A stretch of 62,982 nucleotides of DNA from an uncultured bacterium. Lineage in GTDB: Bacteria; Verrucomicrobiota; Kiritimatiellia; RFP12; UBA1067. The notes beneath the pieces were generated by a model. The model saw only the letters and a list, made by a program, of their open reading frames with translations. It searched no databases and had not been told where the DNA came from. Shown piece after piece: positions 60,325-62,982 of the stretch; the first letter of the stretch is position 1; each line of letters begins with the position of its first letter. The position numbers and the translations under genes are program-made. The stretch lies in assembly GCA_902802945.1 (NCBI GenBank), contig CADCOC010000012.1, positions 1 to 62,982 of the forward strand. The letters are read 5' to 3'.

Positions 60325-60411
60325 ATGAAGAAGATGTGTTATCTTGGCGATGATGCCATTGAGGCCGTTACGTGGTATGATTCCATCATAGCGGCAAAGG
60401 AGGGCTTATGA
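60325..60411 (+). CDS. 28-residue leader ORF coupled to the second DUF1016 gene
   Basis: ATG 60325 to TGA 60409-60411, overlapping the next ATG (ATGA). It starts 18 bases after the duplicated promoter (60301). Its ATG context GGAGAAAAAGGC equals that of the intact YhcG gene, suggesting that the leader is the spliced start of a lost YhcG copy (MKK shared). Confidence 0.4.
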   Translation: MKKMCYLGDDAIEAVTWYDSIIAAKEGL

Positions 60412-60917
60412 GAAAACGGGAAACAAATACTGAAATCACTGATGAACGTGCTTTCAACTGTCTGGTGGGGAAAATCCAGACGGCCACTCAGGCGCTTAGG
60501 CAGGATGCGCTTGGTGTCATCAACCGCAGCGTGACGGCGCGGGCTTGGCTCACGGGCTACTACATCGTCGAATTCGAGCAAGGGGGCAAAGCGCGCGCGG
60601 CGTATGGCGACGGGCTTTTGAAAAGGCTTGAGAAGCGGCTCTCTGACAAAACGATCACATTTGAAAACCTGAAGAAATACCGCCGTTTTTATCAGGTCTT
60701 TCCCAGACTTGCTATGCCAATTGCCGCTTATCTTCAGGAGCGTTTTGGGAAAGGGGAATCGGTGATTCCCCAATTGCCTCAAATTGGACAAGAAGGAGTT
60801 GGGCAGCCGCTTCCTGCAATTGGGGAATCGGCGAGGAAGGAATGGGCGATTCTTTTCTCAACTCTCCCGCTGGGGGATCTGATTAAGCATCTGGGATTGC
60901 TGCAAGGCGCGAGGTGA
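60408..60917 (+). pseudogene. DUF1016 N-terminal domain only (truncated YhcG relative)
   Basis: 169 residues. INRSVTARAWLTGYYIVEFEQ and RLSDKTITFENLKKYRRFYQVFP are the DUF1016 N-terminal domain. After residue about 115 comes a repeat-built linker (SVIPQLPQIGQEGVGQPLPA), then KEWAILFSTLPLGDLIKHLG and a stop, with no nuclease domain. The linker DNA has GGGGAATC/GATTCCCC (60753-60771) and 14-base inverted arms (60764-60777 with 60816-60829). Its 3' end overlaps the convergent chaperone gene by 35 bases, suggesting a junction where the island meets older chromosome. Confidence 0.65.
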
Positions 60918-61287
60918 TGTTGTTGGCCAGGTCGATGAAAGCCGGCACGGCCTCGGCAAAGTCGGCGGTAGATGTTGTTGCGAACGGCATCGTGGCATAC
61001 AAGACGATTGCGCCAGATCCCGGCTCGCGTCCGATTCCCGGCGCGTTGAAGAGTGGCCCCAGGGCGATGCCGAGCAAATCCAGCATGTCCGAATACGCAA
61101 GACCTTCCGGCAACTCATCGGCAACAGATGCCGTAAGCTCCATGCGTTCAGCCGATTCGTTTGCGCGGACGATTACCGGCATTTGATTGTCCACAGCTAG
61201 CAGGCAGTTGCCGTCCTCGTCGGGCTTGACATCCAGACTGAGCGCTTCACCAAGCGCCAAGAAGTATTCTTTTCCTGTATTTGACAT
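60883..61287 (-). CDS. CesT/Tir-family type III secretion chaperone
   Basis: Start at MSNTGKEYF (61287), nine bases after AAGGA; MPAM nine bases earlier lies on the ribosome site. 134 residues, acidic. The class I chaperone fold is suggested by a first helix (EYFLALGEALSL), strands NCLLAVDNQMPVIVRANES and MELTASVADELPEG, then ALGPLFNAPGIGREPGSGAI and VLYATMPF, and a last helix (FAEAVPAFIDLANNITSRL). Such dimers keep an effector unfolded for the type III apparatus. The gene directly upstream in the same operon is the natural cargo candidate. No secretion-apparatus gene is in the window. Confidence 0.7.
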   Translation of the reverse strand: MSNTGKEYFLALGEALSLDVKPDEDGNCLLAVDNQMPVIVRANESAERMELTASVADELPEGLAYSDMLDLLGIALGPLFNAPGIGREPGSGAIVLYATMPFATTSTADFAEAVPAFIDLANNITSRLAAIPDA

Positions 61288-61304
61288 GGCGGGCATTCCT
61301 TTCC

Positions 61305-62591
61305 TTAAACTTTCATGCCGTGGATCTTGATGAGGTCGAATCCGTTCAGAAGCTCCCTTTGCTGCATTTTGACAACGTGGCGCATTTCCGAGAAGGTGAT
61401 CGTGGCACCGTAGTGGTTGTGGACGGAATCGGCGGGGTCTTTCCACCAGGTGTTCTTGATAGTCTTGTCGCTGTTTTCCAGCGAAACGCCCTGGTGATTC
61501 GTCCACTGGAACATTACCGGCACGCCCCGCTGCCTGAAGAAGTCGAGCCCCAGCTTGCTCGTCTGGCGGAAAAACATATTGCGCAGAATCGTGCCGCTTA
61601 AGCGTGAGAGCTCCGTCATCAGATTTGAGGATATTTCGTCCTCTTTGTATCCGGCCAGACAGAGTGCGGTGTAGAGGATGCCTTCCTGATCTTTGTCGCT
61701 TACAACGCCGCCGCGGACGGCGATTTCCGCGAGCAGGGTTCCGAGCGCGCGGATGTCCTTGTCGTTGATGTCGTGGCGGCCGAAGCAGATTGTCTTTTCG
61801 TCGCCCGGCAGATTCTTGCGGACGAGTGCGTCCATCGTTTTGAGGATGCCGTTTCGCGCCGCCTCGCCAACCCAGCCAGTGCTGTTTTTGTATTGTCTGG
61901 GATGATTCGCGGCATTTACGTAGGAGCGGATCTTGGCGAATACGTCGAGCTTGCTTACGTTGTCCTTCAGGAACGCAGCCCATGCGTTGAGCTTGTCGTT
62001 CGAGATCGAGCCATCGGGAACGTTCTTGATCTGCAGCGAGCCGGATTTGATGTTGTTGAGAAGCTCGGGCAGTTTTTCCAGCGTTACATCGCCCCATTCT
62101 ATGCTGCAATACTTGTTGTACCCGTCGATCGTGGTGAAATTCACATTGTTTTCTTCAAGCTTCCCGGCAACGCCCTGTCGAACTGGCGTGAAGCCGTAGA
62201 GGGCGATCTCCTGCTTGCCGGCATCGCCGTTGTACCGATGGGAAAGGACCGTGCCCGTCGCATCGCGCGTCGTCTTCATCGCGGGGGAGTAGAGATCGTC
62301 GTCCGTGGAGGCTGCCGGTTTTCGGGTTGTACTCGCCGCATACGATGCCTTGAAATTGTCGTAGTCCGTCTGCATGCGCGCTTGCATGCGCTGGAGTGAA
62401 TCCTTGCGCAGGAAGTTGAACCAGCCGCCCTTGAAGGACACATTGACTTTCCCGTTTTCGCTAACGGTGACATTGTAGGTGTTTCCGCCGGCTCTGATTA
62501 TGCCTTTTTGCGACCCTTCGGCGTTGGAAAGGTCGATAATGCTGCGGATGCTTGAATCTGCAATGTGTTGTACTGTCTGGTCTATTCTCAT
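61305..62591 (-). CDS. Candidate type III secretion effector (unknown family)
   Basis: Start ATG 62591 with AGGAG seven bases before it. 428 residues, no signal peptide and no membrane helix. The first 25 residues are polar and Ser/Ile-rich, as in type III signals. Parts seen: a small beta region (NTYNVTVSENGKVNVSFKGG, about 37-56), a Lys/Ser/Thr-rich linker (about 85-110), then an alpha/beta body ending in HNHYGATITFSEMRHVV. I recognise no catalytic family. The chaperone gene starts 18 bases downstream, so the two form one operon. Effector status rests on that pairing. Confidence 0.55.
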   Translation of the reverse strand: MRIDQTVQHIADSSIRSIIDLSNAEGSQKGIIRAGGNTYNVTVSENGKVNVSFKGGWFNFLRKDSLQRMQARMQTDYDNFKASYAASTTRKPAASTDDDLYSPAMKTTRDATGTVLSHRYNGDAGKQEIALYGFTPVRQGVAGKLEENNVNFTTIDGYNKYCSIEWGDVTLEKLPELLNNIKSGSLQIKNVPDGSISNDKLNAWAAFLKDNVSKLDVFAKIRSYVNAANHPRQYKNSTGWVGEAARNGILKTMDALVRKNLPGDEKTICFGRHDINDKDIRALGTLLAEIAVRGGVVSDKDQEGILYTALCLAGYKEDEISSNLMTELSRLSGTILRNMFFRQTSKLGLDFFRQRGVPVMFQWTNHQGVSLENSDKTIKNTWWKDPADSVHNHYGATITFSEMRHVVKMQQRELLNGFDLIKIHGMKV

Positions 62592-62766
62592 GGTCGCTTC
62601 TCCTAACACCCTGTTTACACGACAGATCGCATCTGGTTACAAAAATTCTGCAATCCGTTATCTTGCGGAGCTTTTTGGAGCTCTGCATCGTTGTTGGCAT
62701 CGTCAATCATGCCAAGGTGCATTTTTGTTTTCGCAGACATAGTAGTTCAAAAAATCGGTGACGAAT

Positions 62767-62777
62767 ATTGTACCATA
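62767..62777 (-). promoter_or_regulatory. -10 box of the effector-chaperone operon
   Basis: TATGGTACAAT on the minus strand, leaving a leader of about 170 bases before ATG 62591. The leader shows no clear gene. Confidence 0.4.
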
Positions 62778-62900
62778 TCGGCGTTTCTAAAGCACACCCA
62801 AAAACACATTGGAGGTTCCCCAATTTTTTCGTGGCTGGCGAGACGCCCCCGCGGCGAGCGCGACTTTCATCACGTCGCTTCCGGATTACGGGGCAAAAAA

Positions 62901-62962
62901 GTGTCGCCTCTCCTGAATGATCTTCGCTATAATACGAAGTCCTTACACAAACAAGCGAGGCG
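62901..62962 (+). promoter_or_regulatory. Promoter flanked by an 8-base inverted repeat
   Basis: TATAAT at 62928-62933 (CGCTATAATACG). GTCGCCTC (62903-62910) and GAGGCGAC (62955-62962) form an inverted repeat around it, a possible operator. The stretch 62778-62900 shows nothing else. Confidence 0.4.
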
Positions 62963-62967
62963 ACGCC

Positions 62968-62982
62968 ATGTATGATACCACA
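62968..62982 (+). CDS. Start of a gene cut by the window end
   Basis: ATGTATGATACCACA (MYDTT) 34 bases after a TATAAT box. GCGAGGCGACGCC precedes the ATG but is a poor ribosome site. Five codons are too few for identification. Confidence 0.35.

Noticed and set aside
62592..62760. Gene in the effector leader region
   Set aside because: Short plus-strand frames of 60-90 codons lack ribosome sites and protein-like composition.

Overview
The window is GC-rich chromosome from a member of the PVC superphylum, most like the Kiritimatiellota/Lentisphaerae side. This is inferred from gene content: LL-diaminopimelate aminotransferase (dapL), a NamZ-type muramidase, secreted polysaccharide-degrading fusion enzymes, a 2462-residue LamG/discoidin/beta-strand-repeat surface protein, and a CesT-type type III secretion chaperone beside a candidate effector. 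There is no rRNA gene and no CRISPR array. The only tRNA is tRNA-Leu(UAA).

Layout. (1) 1-17.8 kb, ordinary chromosome: a GH89-like glycosidase cut by the window edge, an AAA ATPase, a beta-helix/heparinase-II fusion, a minus-strand block dapL / nnrD-namZ, and the giant surface protein. (2) 17.9-24.5 kb, an overlapping minus-strand operon ftsH-folP-dacA-(50-residue CdaR-like membrane peptide)-ftsK: membrane proteolysis, folate, c-di-AMP and chromosome partitioning. (3) 24.6-27.2 kb, a secreted esterase/DUF1080 fusion with an enolase-superfamily dehydratase. (4) 27.3-30.3 kb, a repeat-rich segment holding toxin-antitoxin modules (VapBC; DUF3791/DUF3990 remnant). Four copies of a near-identical promoter repeat occur here, followed by REP-like hairpins and a long nested hairpin.

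(5) 30.3-42.4 kb, the main candidate for a new system: Z1 helicase, DUF4420 nuclease, DUF1156 methylase, AAA/DUF4143 ATPase-nuclease and DUF499 ATPase, all on the plus strand. The Z1-DUF4420 pair and the DUF1156-DUF499 pair are, to my knowledge, normally found in different defence loci. The methylase is mosaic, with an AT-rich core. (6) 42.5-45 kb, a degraded regulator/nucleotidyltransferase module, the tRNA with an amidohydrolase gene starting six bases after it, and a Fic-antitoxin-like remnant. (7) 46-55.5 kb, a type I restriction locus in the order micro-ORF, hsdM, fic, split hsdS, second hsdS, tyrosine recombinase, hsdR. (8) 55.5-60.9 kb, accessory nucleases and degraded copies (GIY-YIG, AlbA_2, YhcG/DUF1016). 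(9) 60.9-62.6 kb, the type III chaperone/effector pair.

Two themes cross these regions. Short palindromic or repeated elements sit in frame inside several genes (GH89, fic, hsdR, two DUF1016 genes, a small ORF). In the small ORF, a paralogous copy lacks the 30-bp element exactly. Promoters also share an extended -10 of the form TGTGGTATAMT, and several lie only 6-9 bases from the start codon, so leaderless mRNAs are likely.
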